A DNA stretch of 64,000 nucleotides from Cheiracanthium punctorium (taxonomy: Eukaryota; Arthropoda; Arachnida; Araneae; Cheiracanthiidae). Below the pieces are notes generated by a model. It had not been told where the DNA came from. It was given only the letters and a program-made list of their open reading frames with translations, and did not search any database. Within the stretch, counting starts at the first letter, position 1, and each line of letters opens with the position of its first letter. This document shows positions 48,742-59,384 of this stretch, piece by piece. Position numbers and translations under genes: made by a program. The stretch is taken from positions 62,001-126,000 of the forward strand of contig JAWZYV010013018.1 in assembly GCA_038373885.1 (NCBI GenBank), read 5' to 3'.

Positions 48742-49657
48742 CTTTACGATTAAGCATACAGGCATTAAAAGAACTGGGTATTTTGAACATATTTAAAACA
48801 AAAAAACACTTCTTGTCTAATTATTAAAATTATTATATGAAGTCTCGTAGAAAACTAGATCTTCCTCCGTCAAAATGTTTTAAATGTAAATAAATATAAC
48901 ACTTTTTCAAAAATATCTAACGAGTACAAGTGTCGGTAATATTCAAATATATCAAAAACACACACATATATATACCCACAAAATATTGAGTGTGTACTCT
49001 ATCTCATCAGCTTAAAAGAGCAAAGTATACTTGACAACTTTGTGTAAAAAATTTCCAGCCTAACATATCGAACTCTGTATAAAATGTTTGCCGGATTTCT
49101 TTTTTCATATGACATCGATTAATGGTTCTTGTTTGACAAAAATATAGATATCTGCGGAAATCATTTGAATAAAAAATGAAATAGAGTTTTATAATATCAC
49201 TTTTTGGTTGGTGTATGACATGTAAAAACTTTTTCCCATTTATCTTGTGTGCGTTCATAATTGTAGTCACTTAAATGGTAGGGAACGATTTTAATTATAA
49301 ATGAATCAGTTAATGTATTCTTTTAATCATCTGGATAATTTAGATGTCGTGAAATATTTTTACAGCTGTGTATAAATTGTCGCGGTATAAAAAAGCAAAA
49401 TTTTCTGAAATATTTCACATCTCAGCTCTACTTTTATTCATTTAATATAATTAATCCTCAATAAATCATCGTGAAAAATTAATGTTTTTAGAAAACAAGT
49501 AAGAGATAAAACGGGTTCAAAAATTAATGTAACCAATGACTTCTGAAGAATAATTTTTGTTAAAGAGATTGTTTAACTTTTAATTTATGTTCAATTTGAT
49601 CTCTAGAAATGTGACTGATTTGCTCAGGTCAAGGATGAATATTAACCTATTTGGAAG
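48742..49657. other. AT-rich spacer, nothing recognised
   Basis: An 87-codon minus frame at 49007-49270 has no recognisable domain. Confidence 0.5.
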
Positions 49658-50052
49658 ACCGGGGTACAGTGAGACGAAAAATAAATAAAATTCAAGAAAT
49701 TTTAGAAACTTTGATACCATAAGAAAAATTTTAATGCGTATTTGTAATAGAACGTAAGTATAAAATCTTCTGAGGTACCAGCATGTTTACTGTCTTTTGA
49801 AGTTTTTGAAATTAAACAAAAATCTGATCATAAAAGTTTGTCTCACTATACCCCGTTCATGGGTCACGGTGAGAGAGAATATCGGGTTTAGTGAGGTACA
49901 ATATGTTCAATACTTAAAATCAAAATTAAATCATATTTAATAAAAAATTAAAATTTCGTTGCAAATCTAAATTTAAAAAGTTAATTTCAATTGCAAACAA
50001 AGATTTATTTTGCTCTGTATCATTTCTTTTCATAGGAGCAAGTATGAATATA

Positions 50053-50837
50053 CACTTAAGAGCCATTACATTATGACCACCCACACATTTTACAATGAAC
50101 TCGTCTGGATGACATAGAGAGCACGTAATTAAGTGGAATGGAATTTAACTGCTGCTGGAGAAGGTAAGAATTATTCTTGAACTTACGTTTGTGAGTGACG
50201 GGAAAGGCTGTTGATCTAAGGGAATTTGATAGAAGACAGATTGTAATGGCCGGAAGACTCGGGACGAGTGTCTTCGAAACTGCAAGACTCGTCGGTTTTT
50301 CACGATCTTCCGTTGTTAGTACTTATAAAAAATGGCTCAATGACCGTGAAACCAGCAACAGACGCCAAGATATGGGTGTCCACGCATGATCAAAGAAAGA
50401 GGACGCCGGAGACTGTCCAGTCTAGTACAGCAAAATCGACGGCAGACAATGGCTCAGCTGAAAGCCCAATACAGCGCAGGTCAAGTCCAAGTACAAGTAT
50501 TTCGGAACGCACAATTCAGAGGATACTGTTGGATATGGAACTCTCACTTGTATGTCTCTGCTTACCAAGCGCCATTGCCAACTTTGCCTACAGAGAGCAC
50601 GGGAACATGGAGACTGGACCATGGATACGTACAAGAGTGTTGCCTGGTAGATTGAATCCCGGTTGATGAAACCCCGCTGGATGAATCCCGCTGCTTAAAT
50701 ATTTGGTACGAACCTGTCTCCATTGTCTACCAAGAGCTCGTGGCATCCATGACCAGGCAAGTTGCAGCTATTTTGAAGGCCAAAGGAGGCGCAACGCGTT
50801 ATTGAGTAGGTGGTCATAATGTAAAGGCTCTTTGGTG
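50053..50837 (+). mobile_element. Tc1-like element, internally deleted
   Basis: TIR CACTTAAGAGCCATTACATT, then ATGACCACC, against CACCAAAGAGCCTTTACATT, then ATGACCACC. This ATTATGACCACC-type end is typical of one Tc1 branch. TA precedes the left end; the right TA has decayed. It contains a shortened transposase gene. Confidence 0.75.
50195..50670 (+). pseudogene. Tc1-type transposase, deleted and frameshifted
   Basis: The start MTGKAVDLREFDRRQIVMAG leads into an HTH, GTSVFETARLVGFSRSSVVS, then TYKKWLND. The frame stops at 50389 and continues shifted through a basic RQTMAQLKAQY-like stretch that matches the second HTH region. At about 50570 the frame reads QRAREHGDWTMDTYKSVAW, corresponding to the block before the first catalytic Asp (canonical WSDESRF), after which a stop intervenes. 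The catalytic core after that block is absent. It is a non-functional deletion product, probably once mobilised in trans. Confidence 0.75.
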
Positions 50838-51409
50838 GAGTTTATTCGGAACATACTCAGCATCTGGTACAGATGGGCAAATAAAAACATTCAAAATGTC
50901 TTTATTCTTGCTCGAGAAATTTATGTCTATATAGTTATCAGCTGCTTTTATAAGTTTCCCAACATAACAGTACTTCTCTTTTTGGCTCCAAATTCTACGC
51001 GAACATTATTCTTTAAGTTCCTCACGATTCTGGTCTTCCAGCCCATAATGCAGATTTTCACACACGTCGACATAGTTTGATGATCATGACCATGATTATA
51101 GCACTTTGCACTTTGGATAGCCTCTGAAATGCTCAGGACCTAAGAAAATATTCTATGCTACACCAGAGCATGAGGGATCGTTGTATCAATTCTGTCTATA
51201 GCTGATAGATTATTATGATCTACTTTATCTGCGGTATTACTTGACGTTTTGACCGCATTTCTCATGGAATCGTCAAAAAATATCCTTGTTTCCATCTTAC
51301 GCGGTCTTTTTCGCATTTAAGGTAAAATACCTGTAATACAAACAACAACTTTAAAACTTTGATGTCTCTAAAATAAAATAAAAAGTATCCATTTGAAATC
51401 AGAATTTAA

Positions 51410-51661
51410 CCCATTTATGCCTAGCGTCCCTTTTTTGGGACGGCATTTTCGCTATTAGTCGAAAACGTTATTTATTTTTCCTAGCCTTTATTCATGAGTA
51501 TTGAGAGCCTTTATTCATGAGTATTGAGCCTCAACTCTTATGCATAATGATTTTAAAAGAAATCAGCCCTTGTTCAAGAAGTTGACATCAGAAATTTATC
51601 TATTATTTCTGTTATCAATAAAAATCGAAGAAAGTCGCAAAAATATCCAGGCACAAATGGG
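51410..51661. mobile_element. piggyBac-type MITE
   Basis: TTAA is at 51406-51409 and 51662-51665. TIR CCCATTTATGCCTAG against CCCATTTGTGCCTGG. It contains the short palindrome CGTCCCTTTTTTGGGACG and a 22-bp direct duplication (GCCTTTATTCATGAGTATTG at 51484 and 51506). No coding capacity. Confidence 0.75.
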
Positions 51662-51724
51662 TTAAGGTGGGGTACAGTGAGACAGTCTCATCCTACCCTA
51701 GCTATGGCTGTCTCACTGTACCCT

Positions 51725-52382
51725 ACTCCGTAATTTTCTTCTAATTAAACAGTTTAAGTAGCTTGTTTAAAGCCTATCCTAAATCTTCCTTATGATAATC
51801 AGCCACATAAATAGAACATTTAACTTGATCAAATGGCTAATTTTTATTCATAAAACAAAATGTTATAAATCGGTGCATGCGAGAGTGAAAAAATAACTGA
51901 CCTGAAATCAGAAAAATAACTATCATTTGATTTCAAACAAAAGCAGCGCCTTCTTATCCCAGAATCCACCTAGTTTAGTGCTACAGATCCATCGGTACCT
52001 AGCACCATTTATCCATTATTATAAAAAAATCCGAAAAATGGCTTTGTCTCACTGTGCTCTGGTTTCTCCTACACTTTTAAAAACAGTATTTTGCTTAGCG
52101 AATAATATTTTAAAATAGGTAGGCGAACCTTCTCTAAATGATTTTAAATAATATATATAATGAGCATTATAAATATTATAATATGTTAATTAGGCTTACC
52201 ATGAGTTATTATTTCAAAATTATTCTCTTAATTAGTTTCTTACTTGACCAAGTGGATCAGTGCGTAGAAATAGGATGCTCTAAAGTTGTTGATACTAAAC
52301 AGCATTTGTAACATACTGTTTGCTGTTGAAGTTCGAATAATTCTACTGCATAACAAAAAACACTCAAAAAACTGGTGTTAAA
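51725..52382. other. AT-rich spacer
   Basis: A GTCTCACTGTGCTCTGG string at 52048 resembles the preceding pogo-like end but is isolated. Nothing else was seen. Confidence 0.45.
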
Positions 52383-52383
52383 A

Positions 52384-52620
52384 GATGATATAAATAAAAA
52401 CTTTGTATAATAACACACGTAAAATGTTACTGATTAATTGGTAATATCGTTTCAGCCATAAAAATCATCAGCCTTCAGCTTACAGTCTTACAGACTAGAC
52501 TATCCTGTGAAACTGTGCGCTGACGGCTGAAGAAGCCTGGCGATCTTTAGAGCCGAAACGATCGTACCAATTGATAATTACCTTTTATGTGTGTTATTAG
52601 ACAAAGTTTTTACTGATATC
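52384..52620. mobile_element. foldback/MITE with ~75-bp inverted arms
   Basis: Arm 52384-52457 pairs with 52549-52620. Matched blocks run from the outside in: TGATAT, AAAAACTTTGT, TAATAACACAC, TTACC/GGTAA, AATTGGTA and ATCGTTTCGGCT. The ~90-base centre includes GGCTGATGATTTTTATGGCT on the minus strand and GGCTGAAGAAGCC on the plus strand, each followed by GAAACGAT. No coding capacity; TSD unclear. Confidence 0.7.
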
Positions 52621-52621
52621 A

Positions 52622-53822
52622 AATTGTATTGCATGTTTGAAAAAATATGTGAATCCTGTTTGAATAATCATTTACAGCATTTATTCAATTTTAATATCCG
52701 CAATAACTATCTGGATTTTTCTAAACAGAATGTCAATTAACTTAAAAGATTCCGATTAATATTTGCCATACAAATGTTACCGTTATATCGAATCGTGAAT
52801 TTGCTATTTACTTTTAAAAACCAAACTGTGCAAGACATAAAAAAACCATAAATCGTACTTATAAGGGTCGCGTGTTCACTACCATTCAGTAATCAGTTTT
52901 CTTGAGAATATTCCGTGTATAAGTTGGATGCTACGACCGACTATCGATTTATACCCATCAACTCAAATTTCATAATTTCATCGCTAAGCGTGTTCCGTGT
53001 TTACACAAGGACTGTCAACTTTATGTGAAGTTACCTAAGTAAACATGATTGTGGGAGCGATCAATAGACTTACGGAATACTATTTTTCTCTTTTGGGATA
53101 AAAAAGAAAATGTGTAACAGAAGCCGAAAGTGTATCTAAATTCGTGAAAGTGACAATATTTGACAACTAGGTAATTCCCGGAATATAGGAAAGTGGGAAA
53201 TGCCTCTGTTCTTTCTTTCTTTAAAAAAAATAACAATGTATAAACGAAGCATTGCTTTTGTTTTTGTTTTTTTTAGGATCCCGTGCGGAATTTAACTTGA
53301 TGTTTATACAATATGAGTTTTACAGTTATTGATTTCTACGCCGAAATTATTCCATGTTTGAATACACAAATTTTTCATCAAAAATGGATGTTCCAACGGA
53401 CATTTTATTATGAAAATTTTGCAAAATTGCACGGTGTGTTATTGTTATACAGAAAGTATTATACGCTATATATTCTCAACGACCTACTAAATGTTATATT
53501 AAATAATACAACGTAATTATAAATGTATTTAAAAGTTTTATTTATCTATAAATCCAAATATATTTTTAGCCTACATTTATATCCGTTCATTAATATTACC
53601 AGTTTGTTTTGATATGAACTAACATGTAAGCAATGTGAATTAGGATCTAAATGAAAGGTACATGCGCTATAGCATAGTGACGTCGCAACATTTCATGTGC
53701 CAGTATGTGTAAGTCGCAGACAGGCTCTGAGGGCCGGTAAATGGTCGACAGAGACATATTTTTGACATTAGATTGTGACCATTAGGTACGCCTCCGCATT
53801 ACACTACGATATCACTCTGCAA
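52622..53822. other. AT-rich spacer, nothing recognised
   Basis: Frames of up to 71 codons occur without recognisable domains. Confidence 0.5.
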
Positions 53823-53825
53823 CAT

Positions 53826-54000
53826 TGTGACTGACGGGATAGACAGACTTTGCTGCCACTTTGTCCATACCCTTTGCATCCGCAGAGTCGTGTGGCCAAG
53901 GGGGTGTGACAATTTTTGTCCGCGTTTTCGAGTGATTTTCGAGTGCAAAAGGCTGTGACCAAAATCTCAGCCGCGCAGCCTGTATATTTCGTCCTCCACG
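53826..54000. mobile_element. hAT-like MITE family 2, copy C (diverged)
   Basis: Ends TGTGACTGACGGGATAGACA and, inverted, CGTGGAGGACGAAATATACA. The interior GGCCAAGGGGGTGTGAC and GTGCAAAAGGCTGTGACC match copies A and B. The flanks agree only weakly as an 8-bp duplication, so this is the oldest copy. Confidence 0.7.
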
Positions 54001-54254
54001 GCAATGTCACATGTTTGACAGAAAGGAACGCCACAGAAGGCGTGCATTTACATCACATTTCGATGTGTCGAATGAGACGAATTCTAATGTAGCCACAGCG
54101 TCACTGCCAACAGAAAACATGATTGTTGGCTGTTGTTTGTATAAATAATTCGTTATTCAAAAGGGCGTAGCACAGAAGGATCTTGACAAACAGTGTTATA
54201 TAAATTTTCCCTTTTTGATTGAAAAAAAAATATTTACAAGAAAAATATCTAAAA

Positions 54255-54540
54255 TTGGATTAGCCTCACCATGGCACAGTGGTTATGTCCCTGGATATAG
54301 TAGACGGGCGAAGTGTGAAGGTCTGGGTTCGGGTGCCATCGCGCATCCGTCGACCTAACCGTTCGGCGTTTTCTGTAGGTTTCTCCGGAACATAGCGTGA
54401 ATACGGGTTAGGACCCCTTAGAAAGACCCCCTACGGAGTTCACCCCCCTTGTGTTGTCTCTCTGACGAGGATTCATAAGCGGGTTTCGAGCCAAGCACAC
54501 AACACCGATATGCCTGTTCACAATAACAACTAAAACAGCA
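54255..54540 (+). repeat. tRNA-derived SINE, near full length
   Basis: The A box is TGGCACAGTGGTTATG at about 54272 and the B box GGTTCGGGTGCC at about 54326, with normal tRNA-like spacing. They are followed by the family body (GGTTTCTCCGGAACATAGCG, then ATACGGGTTAGGACCCCTTA and ACGAGGATTCATAAGCGGG). The tail is A-rich (AACAACTAAAACAGCAAA). This is the best reference copy for fragments at 2390, 27840 and 33118. Confidence 0.75.
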
Positions 54541-54544
54541 AATT

Positions 54545-55700
54545 GGATTCTCTCAAATACCTTTTACATACTTTCAAATATATTTGTAGAAGGTTTACAA
54601 ACAAATTTTTAAAGCTAATAGAAACAAATTTCCTATTATCTGTTAAATTGAAGTGAAAGTTTAGAGAATTTTAAATGAGATAAAGTGAAGTTTTCATAAA
54701 AAGTTAAAGAAAACCATTAATTTCAAGCCGCAATACGAGCTAAAAATAAGAAATAAGAAAAAACCCTTTCCGTTCCACTATTAGGAAGTATTAAATCTCA
54801 CTGCTTAGCGATATTTGTCAATCAATTTCTACCATCTGTTACAACATTCAAGTATAACTTTCCATCGTTTTGCTAAATGGAAGGTCTTTGAGTTCACATT
54901 GCAGTTTCTTTTTTCGCTTTGATTTCAATATTTGATCTACATGTTAATTTGTACATAAGTAACATTGACAACCCACTTGAATACATTATATCAAAACATT
55001 TTTTTTAAGGTTCTAGTTTTGAAATTAAATAATACCTCCAACATTAGTAATGATATATGAATTTCTTAAAAAGGTGTTATTCAAATTTGCCGTGATCTTT
55101 TTGTATTGTCCTATATATGCATAGTACACATCTAAAAATTTAAAATGCTTTTTTCATTTGTGTTTTGTAAAGAGTGTACGATAGACAATATTAGAAAGAT
55201 GCGGTCCACTTTATAAAACCAAACCCTTGTTTATACAAAATATTGCATCCCTAAAATTGAATGATTATATTTTTCATAGATCACCGTAATTTCAATTTAT
55301 TCGCGATTTTGGTAAAAAAAGATCGCATTTGTACAGCTTTGTGAAGAGATCTCATCAAAGTACGTAAACATTATGCGTAACGCGGATGAATAAAATTATT
55401 CGTTTACTCTAATAGCACACTTGTCACCCATGTCCGAAACATGACCACACAGTGAGTCACAAACAACCGCTGTGACGGCACTGTGTGGTCACCCCACTGT
55501 TCTACACAGCGCTCGTGGTGGCTTCTCAATCGTATATTGCATTGTACTCACCACTGTGACTATGGTTGTCGCTGTGGTTCTTGTGATATCTCAGACTGGT
55601 CGCAGTCGCCGAAGTGACTGCAATGCACTGTCACAGTGTAGTTTCGATTACACTGCAGATGTAGTATGACTGTATGTAGTATGTAATATAGCAGCTGTAT
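54545..55700. other. AT-rich spacer, then a GTGAC-rich segment
   Basis: From about 55395 to 55680 the sequence is dense in CACTGTGTGGTCAC-like palindromic strings and related GTGACTG motifs. Similar motifs occur at 5050-5350 and 59925-59960, suggesting a shared repeat. The 65-codon frame at 55472-55669 falls inside it and is not called. Confidence 0.5.
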
Positions 55701-56820
55701 TAGGTTGGATCGAATTTTTTTTTTTTTGGAATCCTTATCTCCTGATGACTCAAAAGTTGCAAATTGATATAAATAAGACATGTGTAAAATTTGAATGTTC
55801 TACGATGATGTCTTGGGGTTGCGCATCAAGCTTGAAATTTAGAAATTCTTGAAAAATATGAATTTTTTAAAAAGTCGACCAAAAAAATTCTTTTCCGAAT
55901 TATTCGACTCCCGAGGTTTTAGAAGATGTATATTGTTATGAGTAAGGAGGGGCTGTGACAATTTCCAGGAGTTGCACATCGAGCTTGAAATCTATAAATA
56001 TCTGAAAAATATGCGTTATTTGACAAAAATTTTTGAAAACAAAAATTATATTTTTATGAATTAGTCCCGAAGAAAAGTAGTCAGTAACGTTCGCAGCTCT
56101 TCTCTCGTACAACCTCATTCGTAACTACATTAACCAGGACCCACTTCGTTGATTTGCCTTCTATCCGAGTCCTGCCTTTGCCAGCCCAAGCATCCTATTA
56201 TTGAAGCATGCGTTTTAATGAATAATGTAAAGCCCGACTTCAAATCAAACTGTGGCATTTTATGTCAAGTTTAATAATCTAGATCGTAAGAAAACATCAT
56301 CTGATAGACAGCAAATTTCGGAGTGGCTGTTTGGTATAGTGTGAAGTTGGCAAATACAACATTACAGAGATTTAGTTAGATAAGAGAACTGCGTTTCTAG
56401 ATTTCGAACTGACACTGACGCCTTTGTCCTTTCCAGAATTCGATGATTCGCCACCACCGCCAATGCATGTGAGGGTCCAAACATTAATGGATATCGTGTC
56501 CATCTCTCCAAAATTTCCAGTAAAATTCTTAATATCAGATCGTAACATATGACTAAAGTATGTTTAACCAGGTCCCATTGTCAACGAGATCAGGAGCTCT
56601 AGCACGATCTTATCGGAAAGCATCCGTCACGGATAGTTCTCACTCACGGATACTGAAAATCTTCGGATAAATATCCGATACCCTCATTTTGACTCTACCA
56701 CCATGGTTTCGACTAATGGAAGTGAGAATTTTTATGCCTCTTCCGAGAGTATCGGAAGGGGACGCTATCAACCAATCAAAACAAGGCTCACCTTTAATTG
56801 TAAGTTGCGTGCAAAGTTAG

Positions 56821-56897
56821 TTGCGCTTCGATGGCTGAATCGGTAAGACGCGGGACTATTACTAGGGCGTTATGTGATCGAACCCCGTGCTGCGCAA
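56821..56897 (+). repeat. tRNA-like segment, decayed
   Basis: TTGCGC at the 5' edge pairs with GCGCAA at the 3' edge. The A box is TGGCTGAATCGGTAAGACG, like Ser/Leu tRNAs, and the B box GATCGAACC fits GWTCRANNC. A T-arm can form with 4 of 5 pairs, but no good anticodon stem forms. Probably a SINE head or tRNA pseudogene. Confidence 0.5.
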
Positions 56898-57175
56898 TAT
56901 TTTCCTGCACATTTTTTTTTTTTTTTTTAAATACGCAAATCGTGGTAATTAATTCATCAGAATTTTACACTTTCAAAATAAATCACTTTTAACACCCACA
57001 AAACTCAATATTTCTTTAAGGTACATTAATTTTTGTCAGACAGACTATTTTTTCCCTAATTGTCACCCGTTCGTGATGCAACAGCAAGAGTATTAATTTT
57101 TTAAGCATCATCAATTGTAAAAATATATTCTTTGAATAGCAGAAATAAAATTTTAAAAATATATAAATAAATATA

Positions 57176-57230
57176 CAGTCAACTCACAATTTTACGACCC
57201 TTCCGATTTAACGACCCTCTGATGAAGTGC
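57176..57230 (+). repeat. Tigger-like left end
   Basis: After TA at 57174, CAGTCAACTCACAATTTTAC, then GACCCTTCCGATTTAACGAC, resembles the CAGTCAACTC start of Tigger/pogo elements. No matching right end was found. Confidence 0.5.
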
Positions 57231-57435
57231 TAACAGTTTTTCAATACCTTTTATAAACTTTATTTTACACTCAGTATATTCACATGGCCATTATGACCAT
57301 TATGCCAAAGTTCATTGAAATCCGCATTTTCCTGAAGCCGTGCCTCCTCCTTATAAAATAAAAACGGTAATATTCGAGTAAAAACAAATCAGATTGAAAT
57401 TATCGTCCAAGCAATGGAAGAAAATCATTACTTAA

Positions 57436-57555
57436 ATGAAAACAACTTTTCCAGTTTTTATAGAGCGCAGCAAACGAAATGAGGATTTGAAATGTCTAGC
57501 ACAAAAATTAAACAGCAGTGGAGGTTTTATTAAAAATGTGAAAGCTTGGCAAAAG
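57436..57555 (+). CDS. possible first exon of a MADF/Myb-SANT-like protein
   Basis: An ATG directly after an in-frame TAA opens 40 codons ending at a good splice donor (AAG|GTAAGC at 57553-57561). The product begins MKTTFPVFIERSKRNEDLK and continues CLAQKLNSSGGFIKNVKAWQK. The pattern of a Leu/aromatic start, LNxxGG, Lys and a Trp ten residues later is that of MADF or Myb/SANT-like DNA-binding domains, which arthropod transposons (notably Harbinger-like) and host factors both carry. A donor placed just after the WQK Trp would split the domain, so a second exon is required. None could be identified in the next few kb. It could be transposon-encoded or a retained fragment. Confidence 0.4.
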
Positions 57556-57814
57556 GTAAGCAGACTGTTATTTTATAAAGCATTATTATATTCTAATTGT
57601 TCTAGGCTCTAAATATTTTTTAAACAATTGAATCAGTTGGAATGCTAATGATTTATTCAACCGAAAATTGTTGATAAATTCGTCGTCGCTTAATTCAAAG
57701 GATTTACACCTAGGAATCGAATTTTGATTCCTATGAACCCTTCTAGCATCTTATTGTTGTGCAACAGTTGCTACAATTAAAACTGAGCCATTATTTTGAT
57801 GTAAACAACTACCA

Positions 57815-58762
57815 TCAGAACAAATAACCAGGCACGCTGACTTGTATCCGAAGCGGAAAGAGCTTCTCACTCGCATTTACCGTGCCGGGAAAAAAAAGTG
57901 GAATTTCCGACAGGGTTTCCGATATCGGAACGTTCCCGAGAGCATCGTGGTAGACCAAATTGACACCCTTTCGGAATGTGACGTCATGAGTGAGAAAAGG
58001 GTTGTTTTTCCGCTTCGGAAAGGTTTCCGAGAAGATCGTGCTAGGGCCCCTGTTCTTTGTGACAAACACTTGGGTGGGATTGCCGTCAACAATTTTTTCT
58101 ATGTATCTGGTTTTGTTCTTACTCCTAACAAAACACAATCCAACGAAAATTTTAAAGCCTTCTTCTGTTTCTTTCACTGCGAGTCATCTCAGTCTTCTTC
58201 TAACTTCATATGGGTCGAGAATCAGTTGAGATGGTTTCTCTCCATCTGCAATCCTTCCACTTTCTAGATTGTGAAATAAAGCTGATACCAGAGTTCCTGC
58301 TGCTCAGTCCGCAATAACTTTATGTGGCAGACTTGTGAAATCACTGAGATTTTTATTCTAACTTGGTCATTTGTGAACGAATCTCCCAAAGTGACGGTAC
58401 GTAGGAATTCAGCGTTTTCTTCAGTCTTTCGTACTTCTCTTTTGTTATTTTCACTTTCCAAATCAATGACTAAAGTTGGAGACATATACTGGATATTGGA
58501 ACTCTCTCTTTCACCTATTTCTCCACCAATCTCGAAATTTCCCTTTCACACCTTTCAACTTTTCGTTCATTCTCCATAAACTTCTCTTCTTTACAATTCC
58601 ATGGATTGTCACATATCTAGCTCCCCTCTGGTGTGCTAATGAATCCTGTTCTGTGTGAGGTATGTGAGGCTCTGAGCCACACCTGCTCCGGGAAAAGTCA
58701 GTACCTTTGCAAGTGCGATATTCAATAGCTCGGTAAAGGACAGTTTTTCCCACTTTCTTCAT
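57815..58762 (-). other. unassigned open frames inside the 4.2-kb element
   Basis: Minus-strand frames of 83 (58511-58762), 73 (58264-58485) and 120 codons (57815-58177) follow one another, while a 141-codon plus frame (57842-58267) overlaps the last. The minus set could be one broken gene read right to left. The stretch ESENNKREVRKTEENAEFL is hydrophilic and protein-like. None matches a family I know. The part of both sets below 58052 lies within the inverted module, which argues that those portions are not coding. Confidence 0.3.
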
Positions 58763-59219
58763 AAGCGATTCCTTATGTCCGTGTCTAACGTACGATTTAT
58801 TTAGCTGATGAACTTGTTCATGACCTTTCCTAACTATCTCTTGAATTCCTTGGATTGGCGCAGTTTGGATACTGGGCTTGATTCAAATTTCCTGTATATT
58901 GATAGCCAAAATAAGTATGTTTCTTCTTCCGGTGGATTCTGCTCTTCATTCAGAACTTTTTCTTCTTAAGTACAAAATAGTAATATAGAAGTACGAGTAT
59001 GTCTTCACGAGTTCGTAACTTGGTACAAGGTAATTCATTCGAAATTCCCAGCTCTTCGTAGCAGTGCAAGGCAACCACCTTTTAGCTTTTTTGAGAGTAA
59101 ACTGAAAGTGCCATCTATCTGAAATGTTAAACTAAATGCCTGTTTCAACGAAATATCTCGTGCCTATTTTAACCGAAAGCTTGTGCATCGCCATCACTCG
59201 GCAGGCAAACCGGGGCTAG

Positions 59220-59384
59220 CAGGGGCGTAGCCAGAAATTTTTCATGGGGGGGGTTACGACTACTAAAACTCATATATATGCATACGTGTGTGTGATAAAG
59301 TAGTGAAGAATACACATTTTGTATGGCAAAAAATTCCTCATAGGGGTTATGACCCCCCTAACCCCCCCCCTTGGCTACGCCCTG
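59220..59384. mobile_element. hAT-type MITE, copy 2
   Basis: CAGGGGCGTAGCCAG starts the left end and CAGGGCGTAGCCAAGG reads inward from the right. Flanks GGGGCTAG and GGTGCTAG match at 7 of 8. Closely related along its whole length to copy 1 at 12593-12761. It is inserted in the 4.2-kb element and therefore younger than it. Confidence 0.9.

Larger units (their letters stand above)
49661..51723. mobile_element. pogo-like TIR element with two nested insertions
   Basis: Left end GGGGTACAGTGAGACG; the right end inverted reads GGGTACAGTGAGACAG. The motif recurs internally at about 49842-49857 (GTCTCACTATACCCC) and 51668-51684, paralleling the subterminal repeats of the element at 302. A clear TA duplication is not preserved on the left. 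A Tc1-like relic (50053-50837) and a TTAA-flanked MITE (51410-51661) lie within it. No transposase of its own was recognised. Confidence 0.5.
56591..58052. mobile_element. nested TIR element or inverted ~200-bp modules
   Basis: CAGGAGCTCTAGCACGATCT at 56591 is matched inverted by CAGGGGCCCTAGCACGATCT ending at 58052. Similarity continues for about 200 bp on both sides (TCTCGGAAA / TATCGGAAA, TTCTCACTCA, GTCAATTTGGTCTACCAC against TCATTTTGACTCTACCAC). Each arm is itself partly palindromic. The arms enclose the tRNA-like segment at 56821 and the exon at 57436. No TSD is evident, so the boundaries are provisional. Confidence 0.55.

Noticed and set aside
52384..52620. True hammerhead ribozyme
   Set aside because: The core-like strings are present, but the required stem II directly after CTGANGA does not form on either strand, so it is kept only as a finding to test.
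55472..55669. 65-codon hydrophobic frame resembling a membrane protein
   Set aside because: It lies in a repetitive GTGAC-rich segment, so the hydrophobic look comes from repeat composition.
56821..56897. Functional tRNA gene
   Set aside because: Acceptor ends and A/B boxes are present, but no good anticodon stem forms and the acceptor stem has mismatches; SINE head or pseudogene is more likely.
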